Part shown: positions 30,980 to 39,287 of the stretch, one piece after another
Position numbering within the stretch: position 1 is the first letter of the stretch
How the letters are laid out: each line of letters begins with the position of its first letter
Assembly: GCF_016908295.1 (NCBI RefSeq)
Contig: NZ_JAFBDO010000002.1
Location: forward strand, 682,001 to 746,000
Length of the DNA stretch: 64,000 nucleotides
From: Thalassobacillus pellis
GTDB lineage: Bacteria; Bacillota; Bacilli; Bacillales; Halobacillaceae
Direction of reading: 5' to 3'
Notes under the pieces: generated by a model
What the model saw: only the letters and a program-made list of their open reading frames with translations
Databases searched by the model: none
What the model was told of the DNA's origin: nothing
Translations under genes and position numbers: made by a program

Positions 30980-31471
30980 TTACATCGGCCAGGTTATATA
31001 CGTCAGAAATTGATAAAATAATGTAACCAGAAAAGCATATAGAAACAGCCTTTTATAGTAAGGACTACGTTTCGGCTGCGTATAGAATATCCAGCCAAGC
31101 ACCCAGAGAAAAGTTATGAGTGATAAAACGTCCATAAATTGAGCCGTTTCCTCCACCCCAAGCATAGGCACGATCATGACTGCCATCAAGGATGCCATCA
31201 ACCCATGGACGATCGCCGGCCACTGGAGATCATCCCGGAAACCTACCAATACACTGATCAAAGCAGCAGTTATGAGACCTGCCAGCACACTCAATAGCAA
31301 AGAAGACTGAAGCAGGTAGACAAGTGTGCTTATATAAAGAGAAGCGAGCATCACTGCTGCCATGGAAAGATCATGGCTCTGCTTTTCAGCGTTCGCTTTT
31401 CTTAAGGAGATGGACATACTGACGAATAAGACCATTATGATGAGAATGACAATATAGAACCAGCTATTCAT
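30980..31471 (-). CDS. hypothetical membrane protein (163 aa)
   Basis: A 163-residue protein with about five hydrophobic segments (roughly 3-22, 37-54, 60-77, 86-105, 112-132, with a final one at 143-160) and short charged loops. I do not recognise the family. GGGGGG with AAG lies before the ATG. Convergent with the short flavoprotein gene. Confidence 0.6.
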   Translation of the reverse strand: MNSWFYIVILIIMVLFVSMSISLRKANAEKQSHDLSMAAVMLASLYISTLVYLLQSSLLLSVLAGLITAALISVLVGFRDDLQWPAIVHGLMASLMAVMIVPMLGVEETAQFMDVLSLITFLWVLGWIFYTQPKRSPYYKRLFLYAFLVTLFYQFLTYITWPM

Positions 31472-31540
31472 GGCTTTCCCCCCTAAGAAATTTTATGCGA
31501 CAGGGTATCTGAATGATACTAACCTAAGTGGAGAAGAACC

Positions 31541-31635
31541 TTAGAAAAATTTGGCTTTTCGCCAAGTCCTTATGGCGAAAGCCTTCGTTTTACTTATACT
31601 TTAATCCTTTAACAAATTTAAATTTTCTTAAGGTA
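31541..31635 (-). repeat. R1 repeat, copy 2 (reverse)
   Basis: Reverse orientation relative to copy 1, with the hairpin TTGGC...GCCAA end at 31550 and CTTTAATCCTTTAAC towards 31612. It abuts the terminator at 31636. Confidence 0.8.
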
Positions 31636-31674
31636 AAAAAATACCCATGGCCTTTTCGCCATGGGCATCCATCA
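31636..31674 (-). terminator. terminator of the micro-peptide unit
   Basis: CCCATGGCGAAAAGGCCATGGG hairpin followed on the minus strand by TATTTTTTTA. Confidence 0.8.
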
Positions 31675-31681
31675 CTATTTA

Positions 31682-31738
31682 CTATCTGGGACGTCTGGAT
31701 TCCACTTCTTTTGCCTGTTCGAATTCGTTAAAGTCCAT
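31682..31738 (-). CDS. 18-aa micro-peptide
   Basis: An 18-codon ORF beginning MDFNEFEQAKEVE and ending SRRPR, charged and helical. GAGGGTGAA precedes the ATG by about nine bases. It is the second ORF of a short transcription unit (26 bp after the 28-aa ORF stop), terminating at 31636-31674. Whether it is translated is unknown. Confidence 0.35.
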   Translation of the reverse strand: MDFNEFEQAKEVESRRPR

Positions 31739-31764
31739 GAATATTCACCCTCGATTCGTTGGTT

Positions 31765-31851
31765 TTAGTAATACCTTTTTTGCATTTCAAGCCATGCGTT
31801 CCGATGTGGATTTTCCTTAAGCTGACCGAGCCATTTTCTAAGTCGAAGCAT
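31765..31851 (-). CDS. 28-aa basic micro-peptide
   Basis: A 28-codon ORF beginning MLRLRKWLGQLKE and ending MQKRYY; net positive and amphipathic, with two tryptophans. GGAGGGAAC lies seven bases before the ATG. A TATAAT (31889-31884 on the minus strand) about 33 bp upstream is the likely -10. Together with the 18-aa ORF and terminator it forms a unit flanked on both sides by R1 repeats in the same orientation. No family recognised. Confidence 0.45.
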   Translation of the reverse strand: MLRLRKWLGQLKENPHRNAWLEMQKRYY

Positions 31852-31883
31852 CCTTGTTCCCTCCGTTTGTTTATCATGTTTTC

Positions 31884-31912
31884 ATTATAGGAAGAATCCA
31901 TGTTTTCCATAA
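31884..31912 (-). promoter_or_regulatory. candidate promoter of the micro-peptide unit
   Basis: Perfect TATAAT -10 (31889-31884) with a poor -35, TTATGG, at 17-bp spacing. Confidence 0.4.
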
Positions 31913-31989
31913 CAGTCATAGGAGTGATTAGGCTTCAGTCTTTGGTCTGAATGGTTACTCCATCTATAGATAGCCGGGGGCCGCCCATT

Positions 31990-32081
31990 AGAAAAACTTG
32001 GCTTGTCGCCAAGTTCTTATAGCGAATGCCCTGGTTTTTCTTATACTTTAATCCTTTAACAAAGTTGAACTTTCATAAAGT
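31990..32081 (-). repeat. R1 repeat, copy 3 (reverse)
   Basis: Same orientation as copy 2 and about 450 bp from it; retains CTTGGC...GCCAAG, CTTATACTTTAATCCTTTAAC and the TTCATAAAGT end. The remaining gap (31913-32226) holds only this repeat and the corA terminator. Confidence 0.8.
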
Positions 32082-32127
32082 GAAAAATGGCTGACCTCCA
32101 AGATGAAAAATAAGGGTGCGAGGAAAC

Positions 32128-32167
32128 GAGCATAAAAAAGCTGCCGAGACTTTCTCGACAGCCTGGT
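32128..32167 (-). terminator. terminator after corA
   Basis: GCTGTCGAGA/TCTCGGCAGC stem with TTTTTTATG on the minus strand. Confidence 0.85.
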
Positions 32168-32226
32168 CTTACTATAGTTTTTGAGGTGTTCCATAATATC
32201 TTTTTTTGCCAGCTAACAGCCACGTA

Positions 32227-33177
32227 TCAATCGAACCAGCCTTTTCGCTTGAACCAGAAAAACATGGACACTGCTATAATTACCATCACAGTCCAAACTA
32301 CGAAATATGCGTAACGTTCATCGAGTTCGGGCATATAGTTAAAATTCATTCCGTACACGCCGACAATGAATGTTAAAGGCATGAAAATAACGGAGATGAC
32401 TGTCAATATCTGCATTGTCCGGTTCGTTTCGTGTGAATTCAACGACATATAACTGTCGCGGATGTCCTGGGTCATTTCCCGGTTAGAGGCAATGATTTCG
32501 GCCACTTTTATCAAATGGTCATGAATATCTGCGAAATACTCTTTCTGCTCCTTCACTCCATCTAAATGGTGAGAATTGAGAATACGATACAGCAGATCAC
32601 GCATTGGATGGACGGTTTGCCGCATCAGGAGCAGTTCGCTCCGGCGGTCGAATAATTGCTCAAGCAGTCTGTCCATCGATAAATTCTGTGTGTTGTCCTC
32701 AATTTCATTGATATGGTCTTCAATTTCATACACGATTGGAAAATAGTTATCAACAACAGAATCCAGTATTTGATGAAGGACGTAATATTCTTCCCATGCA
32801 TTAAGCTCCTTGCTCCGCTTCAGAAGTTGTCTTACGTGCTCCATCGAACGCATTTGCTGTTTGTGAAAGGTGACAATAAAGTCCTCACCGAGAAAAATGT
32901 CTATTTCCAGCTTGTGAAGAGTATTTGCATCAATCGAGTGGATGACAAAAAAGGTGTGATCTTCATAATAATCGAGCTTTGGCCGCTGCAGGTCATGGAT
33001 ACAGTCCTCGATTGCAAGCGGATGGAACTGGAAATAACTGTCCAACAGATCAATTTCATTTTCATCTGGATTTTCAAAATCCACCCAATACCATTGGATT
33101 TCGTGGGCTTGCAGCTGCTCGAGCGGGATATCTGTAAGTATTTCATTTGCTTTTGTCACTGCGGTGACCCTGTACAT
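32227..33177 (-). CDS. corA: CorA-type magnesium/cobalt transporter
   Basis: A 316-residue CorA/MRS2 channel protein. A large cytosolic alpha/beta N-terminal domain with long helices (about 1-250) precedes two C-terminal membrane segments; the first ends with the selectivity-loop motif GMN (in VGVYGMNFNYMPE, about 278-290), and the second is followed by the basic tail FKRKGW. The protein forms pentamers that conduct Mg2+. AGGAAGG precedes the ATG. No M-box riboswitch is visible upstream. Confidence 0.92.
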   Translation of the reverse strand: MYRVTAVTKANEILTDIPLEQLQAHEIQWYWVDFENPDENEIDLLDSYFQFHPLAIEDCIHDLQRPKLDYYEDHTFFVIHSIDANTLHKLEIDIFLGEDFIVTFHKQQMRSMEHVRQLLKRSKELNAWEEYYVLHQILDSVVDNYFPIVYEIEDHINEIEDNTQNLSMDRLLEQLFDRRSELLLMRQTVHPMRDLLYRILNSHHLDGVKEQKEYFADIHDHLIKVAEIIASNREMTQDIRDSYMSLNSHETNRTMQILTVISVIFMPLTFIVGVYGMNFNYMPELDERYAYFVVWTVMVIIAVSMFFWFKRKGWFD

Positions 33178-33331
33178 AATTATCCTTCCTTACTTTGAGC
33201 GCTAGTTATGTAAGACTTCTTTTATATTACCCAAAGCCGGTCTGCAAAAAACATACTACTCCCCTTCTCCAACCGGTAATTAGAGTTCCTTTTGTGATAC
33301 CATATTAGTAAGGACCACCATATTAAGGGGG

Positions 33332-33910
33332 ATGACTGTGATAAAACTGAACAGGATGACCTATATACCCGGGGAAAAAGTGATTTTACGGAGTATCAAG
33401 GAAGAAGACCATCCATATTTATGGAAGCTTATTTATGGGGAACAGGAACCAGAATGGAAAAAATGGGATGCCCCCTATTACCCGTTAGAACCCCATACGC
33501 TGGAAAGCTATCGCAGTTATGAGCGGGCGAGAATAGAACGCCTTCCGGAGAATGAACCGGACTCTCGCCTGATTATTGAAGTGGACGATGTAATCATTGG
33601 AACCGTCAGTTACTATTGGGAACATAAACCGTCTTTATGGTTGGAAGTAGGCATCGGTATCTATCGTCCGGAATATTGGAGCGGTGGCTACGGCACAGAA
33701 GCACTATCCTTATGGATTACGCATTTATTCCAACAGCTTCCCCTGGCAAGAGTCGGACTGACAACGTGGTCAAGAAATCAACGGATGATGCGTGTTGCGG
33801 AAAAATTAGGTATGAAGCTTGAAGGCAGAATGCGTAAATGCCGGATTTATGAAGGAAAGCATTATGATTCGATCCGCATGGGTATTTTACGGGAGGAATG
33901 GGAAGCTTAG
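33332..33910 (+). CDS. GNAT family N-acetyltransferase (RimJ/RimL-like)
   Basis: A 192-residue acetyltransferase of the RimJ/RimL/SpeG-like group: GEKVILRSIKEEDHPYLWKL opening (about 14-33), the IYRPEYWSGGYGTEAL acetyl-CoA loop (about 110-125) and the NQRMMRVAEKLGMKLEGRMRKCRIYEGKHYDSIRMGIL C-terminal block (positions about 149-186). Substrate unknown. AAGGGGG immediately abuts ATG 33332, so GTG 33338 (six-base spacer) may be the true start. Terminator follows. Confidence 0.85.
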   Translation: MTVIKLNRMTYIPGEKVILRSIKEEDHPYLWKLIYGEQEPEWKKWDAPYYPLEPHTLESYRSYERARIERLPENEPDSRLIIEVDDVIIGTVSYYWEHKPSLWLEVGIGIYRPEYWSGGYGTEALSLWITHLFQQLPLARVGLTTWSRNQRMMRVAEKLGMKLEGRMRKCRIYEGKHYDSIRMGILREEWEA

Positions 33911-33932
33911 CCGGGTTTCCTGTAAAAAGTCA

Positions 33933-33975
33933 ACATAAGACGGGCTGGGAATAATCCCCAGCCCGTCTTATTGTT
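33933..33975. terminator. bidirectional terminator
   Basis: AAGACGGGCTGGG/CCCAGCCCGTCTT stem with T-rich end. Confidence 0.88.
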
Positions 33976-33977
33976 AT

Positions 33978-35015
33978 TCATCTGATTCCTTTTGGCCCAT
34001 ACAACATACGGTTTGTTTTATGAGCTCCATATTTTTCTTTTAAGTCCAGCCGCTCAACTTCCCGAAGCATCTTCCGGTAATTTTTCAGCCGCTCTGAGGT
34101 AAGTACCCCTTTTTCAATCGCTTCGTTTACTGCACAACCTGGCTCACTGCCATGCTTACAGTCCCTGAATTTACAGTTTTCGCTTAAAGCATCAATATCA
34201 GAAAAAGCCATATCGACTGTATCGGAATCTCCCCACAGCTGCAATTCACGCATTCCCGGTGTATCAATGATAGCTGGTCCCTCGGGCAACAAAAACATTT
34301 CCCGATGGGTAGTCGTATGTTTCCCTTTCTGATCGGACGCCCTGACTTCCTGTGTTTTTTGCAGCTCTCTTCCGGTAAGAAGATTGATCAGAGTTGATTT
34401 TCCTGCTCCGGATGAACCTATCAGGGAAATCGTTTGTCCTTCTATCAATTCTTTTTTGATTTCATCCACTCCGCTACCACTGAGTGAATCGATGGCATAT
34501 ACGGCTACCCCTGGCGCTATCGCTTCCACCAGTTTCACTTTATCCTGTACTTCTTCAGCCAAGTCAGCTTTAGTAAGGATAAAAACAGGTTTTGCACCGC
34601 TTTCATAAACTTGCATCAAATAGCGTTCCATCCGTCTTAAATTGAAATCCTTATCAAGTGCGTTGACAAGAAACACAACATCAACATTGGCAGCCATCAG
34701 CTGTTCTTTCGTATTATCACCTGCGGCATGTCTCATAAGAATCGTTTTCCGATCGAGAATTCGGTTAATAACTGCCTTGTCTTCTCCTGTAAGTGGTGTG
34801 AATATTACCCAGTCACCGACGCAAGGATAATCCCGGGGGTCTGCCGAATGGAAGTGAAACTTTCCAGATACTTGCCCGTCATACAGTTTTTCAGGAGTCT
34901 GAATCAAATAATGCCCGCTCCCTGCCTTGATCACCCGACCGTAAATTTCGTCTACGGCTGTCTGGTTTGCAAAAAAATCCTGCAAGCCCAGGCTGTTCCA
35001 TGTCCAATTTTCCAA
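33978..35015 (-). CDS. ribosome small-subunit-dependent GTPase A (RsgA) family, probable paralogue
   Basis: A 345-residue circularly permuted GTPase. OB-fold N-terminal domain (about 20-105), then G4 TKAD, G5 SGSG region, G1 GSSGAGKSTLINLL (P-loop, about 200-213), the G2 HTTTHRE and G3 DTPGMREL, and a C-terminal zinc motif in CKFRDCKHGSEPGCAV. RsgA assists 30S subunit maturation. The classical gene sits in the stp-prkC cluster of bacilli; this one stands alone under a promoter with a cre-like site, so it is probably a second, regulated copy. TTG start with GGAGGAA eight bases upstream. Confidence 0.85.
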   Translation of the reverse strand: MENWTWNSLGLQDFFANQTAVDEIYGRVIKAGSGHYLIQTPEKLYDGQVSGKFHFHSADPRDYPCVGDWVIFTPLTGEDKAVINRILDRKTILMRHAAGDNTKEQLMAANVDVVFLVNALDKDFNLRRMERYLMQVYESGAKPVFILTKADLAEEVQDKVKLVEAIAPGVAVYAIDSLSGSGVDEIKKELIEGQTISLIGSSGAGKSTLINLLTGRELQKTQEVRASDQKGKHTTTHREMFLLPEGPAIIDTPGMRELQLWGDSDTVDMAFSDIDALSENCKFRDCKHGSEPGCAVNEAIEKGVLTSERLKNYRKMLREVERLDLKEKYGAHKTNRMLYGPKGIR

Positions 35016-35149
35016 TAAAATTCCTCCAATTCATCAGGAGGTATTCAGCTATTATATCCTCCTGTATGCTCTCCAAAAACTAAGTTGACAAGACTGCTGA
35101 TTGTGTGAAATTTGCTCATAAAACATCACGCTCCTTTTTAGTTACTCTT

Positions 35150-35172
35150 ATTATAGCAAAAAGCGCTTTCAA
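35150..35172 (-). promoter_or_regulatory. extended -10 promoter with overlapping cre-like site
   Basis: On the minus strand: TTGAAAGCGCTTTTT (one mismatch to the CcpA cre consensus) directly followed by GCTATAAT (extended -10). CcpA binding here would block RNA polymerase. It drives the rsgA-like gene through a leader of about 130 nt. Confidence 0.4.
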
Positions 35173-35339
35173 TGATATGGATTTTTTCCACTTACACGCT
35201 TGTTATCAGCAATAATGAATTTTCTACGGCTAAAGTGGAGTTACACGATGTTAATAATCTTTCACAAAACTTTTCTGAAGAAAAGCAGGAGGGTTAAGGT
35301 AGAGTTTTAACCTATAACTGAATCAGTAGGAGTAATTAA

Positions 35340-35513
35340 ATGAAGAGCAATACATTAGCAGCATATAATATTCGTTTGTTATTCAGGGGAAACATTTTCG
35401 GCAATATAAAGGCTTTATATCGGTTTTCTAATATATTCATCTCCGGATCGGTCATTGCCATGAAAAACATTACTTTTCCAGCAATGCAAATAAAAACAGG
35501 GCATCCCGATTGA
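35340..35513 (+). CDS. possible small protein (57 aa), weak
   Basis: A 57-codon ORF starting MKSNTLAAYNIRLLF with TAGGAG seven bases upstream. Its stop lies in the loop of the terminator at 35494-35528, which is unusual, and the composition is unremarkable (basic, some hydrophobic). No family recognised. Could be a chance frame; the rest of the gap between 35016 and 35745 has no better candidate. Confidence 0.25.
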   Translation: MKSNTLAAYNIRLLFRGNIFGNIKALYRFSNIFISGSVIAMKNITFPAMQIKTGHPD

Positions 35514-35529
35514 GGATGCCCTGTCTTGG
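35494..35529. terminator. stem-loop terminator
   Basis: ACAGGGCATCC/GGATGCCCTGT stem; A-run upstream, so it works best on the minus strand. Confidence 0.65.
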
Positions 35530-35745
35530 AGTCCAAAGAATTTAGTAAAATGGTGAAGGTTTATTATATCACTCATTCGGTATAAAACACATAGGCAAAT
35601 TGACCCACCCTTGTTTACAGACGGATAACAAAGAACACGTCTTTGTCACTAAACCCCCTTCCATCTCCCTCTCTTTTGTCACAAAGGATTATCCATTGAA
35701 TAAAGCGGGAATTTGAATACCAAACTAAAGCAAGGAGGGTTGGAT

Positions 35746-35928
35746 ATGATTTGGTTATATTTTTTAGTTCCCCTTGCCATCCTCATCGCCATCGCGTTAT
35801 ATGTAGAGAAAAGAAGCAATAAAGATATGGATGATGCGACGATGAACAGAAAGGACAAAGAAACCCTGGAACAGGATTACCTGGAACGAGGTGCCCAGCA
35901 CGAAACGGATCACCCGAAAAACTTGTAA
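35746..35928 (+). CDS. small N-terminally anchored membrane protein (60 aa)
   Basis: A 60-residue protein: one hydrophobic segment MIWLYFLVPLAILIAIALYV (residues 1-20) then a charged tail with KDKETLEQDYLERG. AAGGAGGG sits eight bases before ATG 35746; the longer frame from 35713 has no binding site. Probably a signal-anchored membrane protein with a cytosolic tail; no family recognised. Confidence 0.6.
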   Translation: MIWLYFLVPLAILIAIALYVEKRSNKDMDDATMNRKDKETLEQDYLERGAQHETDHPKNL

Positions 35929-35930
35929 TA

Positions 35931-35967
35931 AACAAAAGCGTCCATCCTAATGGGCGCTTTTTTAATT
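35931..35967 (+). terminator. terminator
   Basis: AAAAGCGTCC...GGGCGCTTTTTT stem. Confidence 0.8.
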
Positions 35968-36005
35968 TCAACGAGATTAAAAATGGAAGGCTGAGGTGCT
36001 TTTAG

Positions 36006-36124
36006 CTTCTGTCGCATCCAGTTCTAGCGCCTCTCCCCTCGATGTCTTAAGCCAGACCTCTCTGTGACAAAAAGCGTCACGACGACGCAAGGCTTAAGCT
36101 GGTCGGGGGTGAACAAGGTGCTTT
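36006..36124 (-). repeat. R2 hairpin repeat, reverse copy
   Basis: Reverse orientation of the R2 unit: CATCCAGTTCTAGCGCC at one end, GAACAAGGTGCT at the other, with GTGACAAAAAGCGTCAC as the central hairpin. It lies between a terminator and the nitroreductase promoter. Confidence 0.75.
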
Positions 36125-36223
36125 AGTTTTTTCATGTACAAGCCTCTTATTTCAATGGAAAGTCCCTAATATGGTAGGGTAATATTATGTATTGAAGCAT
36201 TGATTTTAAAGGAGATATGGATA

Positions 36224-36961
36224 ATGAACCCTATAATTGAATTGTTGCAGAACCACCGCTCCATCCGAAAATTCACTTCTGAAAAATTGACCAGGGAAGA
36301 AATTGAGACCATCATACAAAGCGCCCAGCAGGCAGCGACGTCCAGCTATATGATGGCCTACACCATCTTTGGCATTACGGATGAAAAGAAAAAAGCTGAA
36401 CTCAGTGAGATTACCGGCCAAAGCTATGTAAAAGAAAACGGGCACTTTCTGATTTTCTGTGCAGATTTCCATCGTGTCACAGAAAAAGCTACCCAGGAAG
36501 AATATGAGAACATGCTCGATAACCTTGAAAATAGTGAGCATTTCCTCGTCTCAGCGATCGATGCTTCCCTTGCTGCCCAGAATGCTGCTGTCGCTGCAGA
36601 GTCTATGGGGCTTGGCATTTGTTATATCGGAAGTATCCGCAATCAAATAGCCCGGGTGGATGAGCTGTTGAATCTGCCTCGCCACGTCATTCCGCTGTTT
36701 GGCATGGCAATCGGTCATCCTGCCCATAAATCAGAAAAGAAACCTAGACTCCCGCTTGATGCTGTTTATATGGAGAACGAATATAAATTGGACAGAGATG
36801 TGCTCGATAAATTTGATGATCAAATTCAGGAATATTATGCCCGTCGGTCTGAAAACAGCCGTCAGGATACATGGACTGACCAGATGAAACGTCGTTTTCA
36901 GAATACGATCCGTATGGATGTCACCGATCATGTCAGGAATAAAGGCTTTAATAAAAAGTAA
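36224..36961 (+). CDS. NAD(P)H-dependent flavin nitroreductase (NfsA/NfrA type)
   Basis: A 245-residue FMN-binding nitroreductase. The HRSIRKFTSEKLTREE N-terminal FMN phosphate loop (about 11-26), AATSSYMMAYTIFGI (about 39-53), MGLGICYIGSIRN and the P-x-x-[RK]-LPLDAVYMENEY extension are characteristic of the oxygen-insensitive NfsA/FRP group that reduces FMN, nitro compounds or disulfides. AAAGGAG precedes ATG 36224 by eight bases. The sirtuin gene begins 33 bp after it and is likely co-transcribed. Confidence 0.88.
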   Translation: MNPIIELLQNHRSIRKFTSEKLTREEIETIIQSAQQAATSSYMMAYTIFGITDEKKKAELSEITGQSYVKENGHFLIFCADFHRVTEKATQEEYENMLDNLENSEHFLVSAIDASLAAQNAAVAAESMGLGICYIGSIRNQIARVDELLNLPRHVIPLFGMAIGHPAHKSEKKPRLPLDAVYMENEYKLDRDVLDKFDDQIQEYYARRSENSRQDTWTDQMKRRFQNTIRMDVTDHVRNKGFNKK

Positions 36962-36994
36962 TCTGTCAGCTACCTGATGCAGGGAGGGAAATTT

Positions 36995-37738
36995 ATGGAA
37001 TCTATCGAACAAATTGCCCGAGCAGTCCTAAAAGCGGACTCGATCGCTGTTCTTACAGGCGCAGGAGTTTCTACTGCAAGCGGTATCCCTGATTTCCGTT
37101 CGAGTGAAGGGTTATGGACAGAAGACCACTCGCGGGAATATTACATGTCCAGCAATTATTTCTACCACGATCCTGAGGATTTCTGGAAAAAATACAAAGC
37201 GATTTTCCGGTTGAAGCTGTTGAAAAACTACCAGCCCAATGCAGTACATTCCTTTTTCAGGGAACTTGAGGATAAAGGAAAGGACATGGCAGTGATTACC
37301 CAAAACGTCGATGGCCTCCACACACTTGCCGGGAGCAGCAGAGTTCTTGAATATCACGGAACGCTGAATACTGCAACGTGCACGTCTTGCGGGAACAGCT
37401 ACGATTTGGATTATGTAATGGGCCATGAAATTCCACACTGCAGCAAACATGGGTGCGGAGGTATCCTGAAGCCAGATGTTGTGCTGTTTGGAGATATGAT
37501 TTCTGCCCATGACGAAGCGGAGGCAATCATCGACAGGGCTGACCTGCTGCTTGTTATGGGCACTTCCCTGTTCGTTACCCCGTTTAATCTGCTGCCGGAA
37601 TACGCTTGTTATCAAAAAGGCGTGGAAAGCGTATTGATAAACGGGGAACCAACCGTAAAGGATTATTTGTTCGACCATGTCATCCATGACGATTTGGCGA
37701 AAACAGTTAAAAAAATCAAAAAAGCTATCGAGAAATAA
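36995..37738 (+). CDS. NAD-dependent protein deacetylase, sirtuin family
   Basis: A 247-residue sirtuin (SrtN/CobB-like) that removes acetyl groups from lysines using NAD. Motifs: GAGVSTASGIPDFRS (about 22-36), TQNVDGLH (about 102-109), the catalytic histidine in LEYHGTL, a four-cysteine zinc site in CTSC and CSKHGCGG, and MGTSLFVTPFN for NAD binding. It lacks the Ala-Tyr...Arg desuccinylase pair in any obvious form. GGAGGG precedes ATG 36995. Co-transcribed with the upstream nitroreductase, a pairing that links NAD(P)-dependent functions. Confidence 0.92.
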   Translation: MESIEQIARAVLKADSIAVLTGAGVSTASGIPDFRSSEGLWTEDHSREYYMSSNYFYHDPEDFWKKYKAIFRLKLLKNYQPNAVHSFFRELEDKGKDMAVITQNVDGLHTLAGSSRVLEYHGTLNTATCTSCGNSYDLDYVMGHEIPHCSKHGCGGILKPDVVLFGDMISAHDEAEAIIDRADLLLVMGTSLFVTPFNLLPEYACYQKGVESVLINGEPTVKDYLFDHVIHDDLAKTVKKIKKAIEK

Positions 37739-37772
37739 AGGCCTGCCATATCAAGGCAGGTTTTTTTGCTGG
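37739..37772 (+). terminator. terminator after the sirtuin gene
   Basis: CCTGCCATATCAAGGCAGG hairpin with seven T. Confidence 0.85.
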
Positions 37773-37899
37773 AATAAAAGCAACATTTAATTCCTTCATT
37801 TTAAAATCGGCGACTTTTTGCTTCCCTTTATCAGCTGACGATTACTTGCCGGAAATAGCGGGAACAAGTTTAATGTGGAATTATTTTGGAGGTGAATCA

Positions 37900-38901
37900 A
37901 TGGAACAAATCCAACTTGATAATATTGATATTAACGCAAGCCGCATCGGTCTTGGCACATGGGCTATTGGAGGCTGGATGTGGGGTGGTACGGATGAAAA
38001 GGAATCAATCCGTACCATTCATACCGCATTTGATAAAGGCATAAACCTGATCGATACCGCGCCTGTTTACGGATTCGGGAAAGCTGAGGAAATCATCGGA
38101 AAAGCAATGAAAGAACACGGTAAAAGAGATGATATCCTGCTTGCGACGAAGACAGGAATCGACTGGATAGATGATGAACCTTTCCGTAACGGCAGCAGGA
38201 AAAAAATCCAGGAGGATATCGATAATTCCCTAAGACGCATGCAGACTGATTACATTGATATTCTTCAAATTCACTGGCCAGATCCACAGGTTCCCATTTA
38301 TGAAACAGCAGAAACAATGGATTACCTTTTAAAGCAAGGAAAAATCCGCGCAATCGGCGTAAGCAATTTCACACCGGAAGAGATGGATATCTTTCGGGAA
38401 GCAGCACCGCTTCACACCATACAGCCCCCTTATAATTTGTTCGAGCGAGAGATTGAAAAGGATCTGCTGCCTTATGTGCAGAAACATGAGCTCTCTTCTC
38501 TTACTTACGGTTCTTTATGCCGAGGACTGCTTTCTGGGAAAATGACAGCTGATTGGGAATTCAACGGAGATGATCTACGCAAGCTCGATCCCAAATTCCA
38601 ACAGCCTCGTTACGGTCAATATTTAAAGGCTGTAAAGGAACTCGACGAACTTGCCCAGGATCGTTTCAGTAAACGCGTCATCCACCTGGCACTGAAATGG
38701 GTGATTCAGCAGCCAGGCGCAAGTATTGCTTTAATGGGCGCCCGAAAGCCCGAGCAATTAGATCCGATTGATGGCTTGGATTTTCACATCGATGACAAGA
38801 CTATGCACGAAATAGATGAAATACTATTAAAGCATATCCAAGACCCGGTCGGACCTGGCTTTATGGCACCTCCGGATCGGCAACAGCTTAATTTGAAATA
38901 G
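37900..38901 (+). CDS. aldo/keto reductase (IolS-like)
   Basis: A 333-residue NADPH-dependent aldo/keto reductase. The catalytic tetrad is identifiable: Asp in NLIDTAPVYGFG, Tyr55-type in the same segment, Lys in LATKTG, and His in LQIHWPDP. GTWAIGGWMWGG near the N terminus and GARKPEQLDP near the C terminus (NADPH phosphate contact) are typical of the IolS/GSP69 group. ATG 37900 has TTGGAGGTG nine bases upstream; the open frame before it has none. Monocistronic with its own terminator. Confidence 0.88.
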   Translation: MEQIQLDNIDINASRIGLGTWAIGGWMWGGTDEKESIRTIHTAFDKGINLIDTAPVYGFGKAEEIIGKAMKEHGKRDDILLATKTGIDWIDDEPFRNGSRKKIQEDIDNSLRRMQTDYIDILQIHWPDPQVPIYETAETMDYLLKQGKIRAIGVSNFTPEEMDIFREAAPLHTIQPPYNLFEREIEKDLLPYVQKHELSSLTYGSLCRGLLSGKMTADWEFNGDDLRKLDPKFQQPRYGQYLKAVKELDELAQDRFSKRVIHLALKWVIQQPGASIALMGARKPEQLDPIDGLDFHIDDKTMHEIDEILLKHIQDPVGPGFMAPPDRQQLNLK

Positions 38902-38904
38902 AAA

Positions 38905-38942
38905 CGAAGCAGGGAGCCACGCTAGTTCCCTGCTTTTTACTT
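38905..38942 (+). terminator. terminator after aldo/keto reductase
   Basis: AAGCAGGGA...TCCCTGCTT stem with TTTTTAC tail. Confidence 0.85.
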
Positions 38943-38963
38943 TTCGTAAAATAAATGTTTCGC

Positions 38964-39107
38964 TCACCCTTTCGCCTTCCGAAAATGCTGCTCGACTTTT
39001 AACTTCGCAAGTATTCCCCGGAACTCTCTTTGAGCAGTATTATCATGGATTGAAGGCACAGCAACTAAAAATTCATGTGTTGCAAAGCTTGATACATTAC
39101 ATTCTCC
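38964..39107 (-). pseudogene. possible frameshifted gene remnant
   Basis: A minus-strand frame without start codon whose C-terminal half (TAQREFRGILAKLKVEQHF) looks protein-like. AAGGAG lies just before it, but the only ATG at correct distance is in another frame and stops after nine codons. A frameshift in a small gene would explain this. No family recognised. Confidence 0.25.
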
Positions 39108-39287
39108 TTAAGCAATATTTACTATTTTTTTATTCCTTTTACTTATTTAGATATTTTTTGTTGTTATGTTCTTTAAATTATACTAATATGACTTAGACTT
39201 TATTAATTGGTCTAATTTGTTACTATTTCCTTTTATTAGTAATAAGCATTTTTCCAAACATATTTGCATCGTAAAAGGAGAATGGCA

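Larger units (their letters stand above)
38902..39287. other. intergenic region: terminator and possible gene remnant
   Basis: Contains the aldo/keto reductase terminator (38905-38940), an uninitiated reading frame on the minus strand (38964-39107), and a very AT-rich stretch (39110-39250) upstream of the capA-like gene. Confidence 0.5.

Noticed and set aside
35033-35124. Two overlapping 24-codon frames in the leader of the rsgA-like gene
   Set aside because: They share one binding site, with poor spacing for at least one of them; recorded as a possible leader peptide but not strong enough for a gene call.
35336-35536. 66-codon minus-strand frame
   Set aside because: Begins within a terminator hairpin and has no ribosome binding site.
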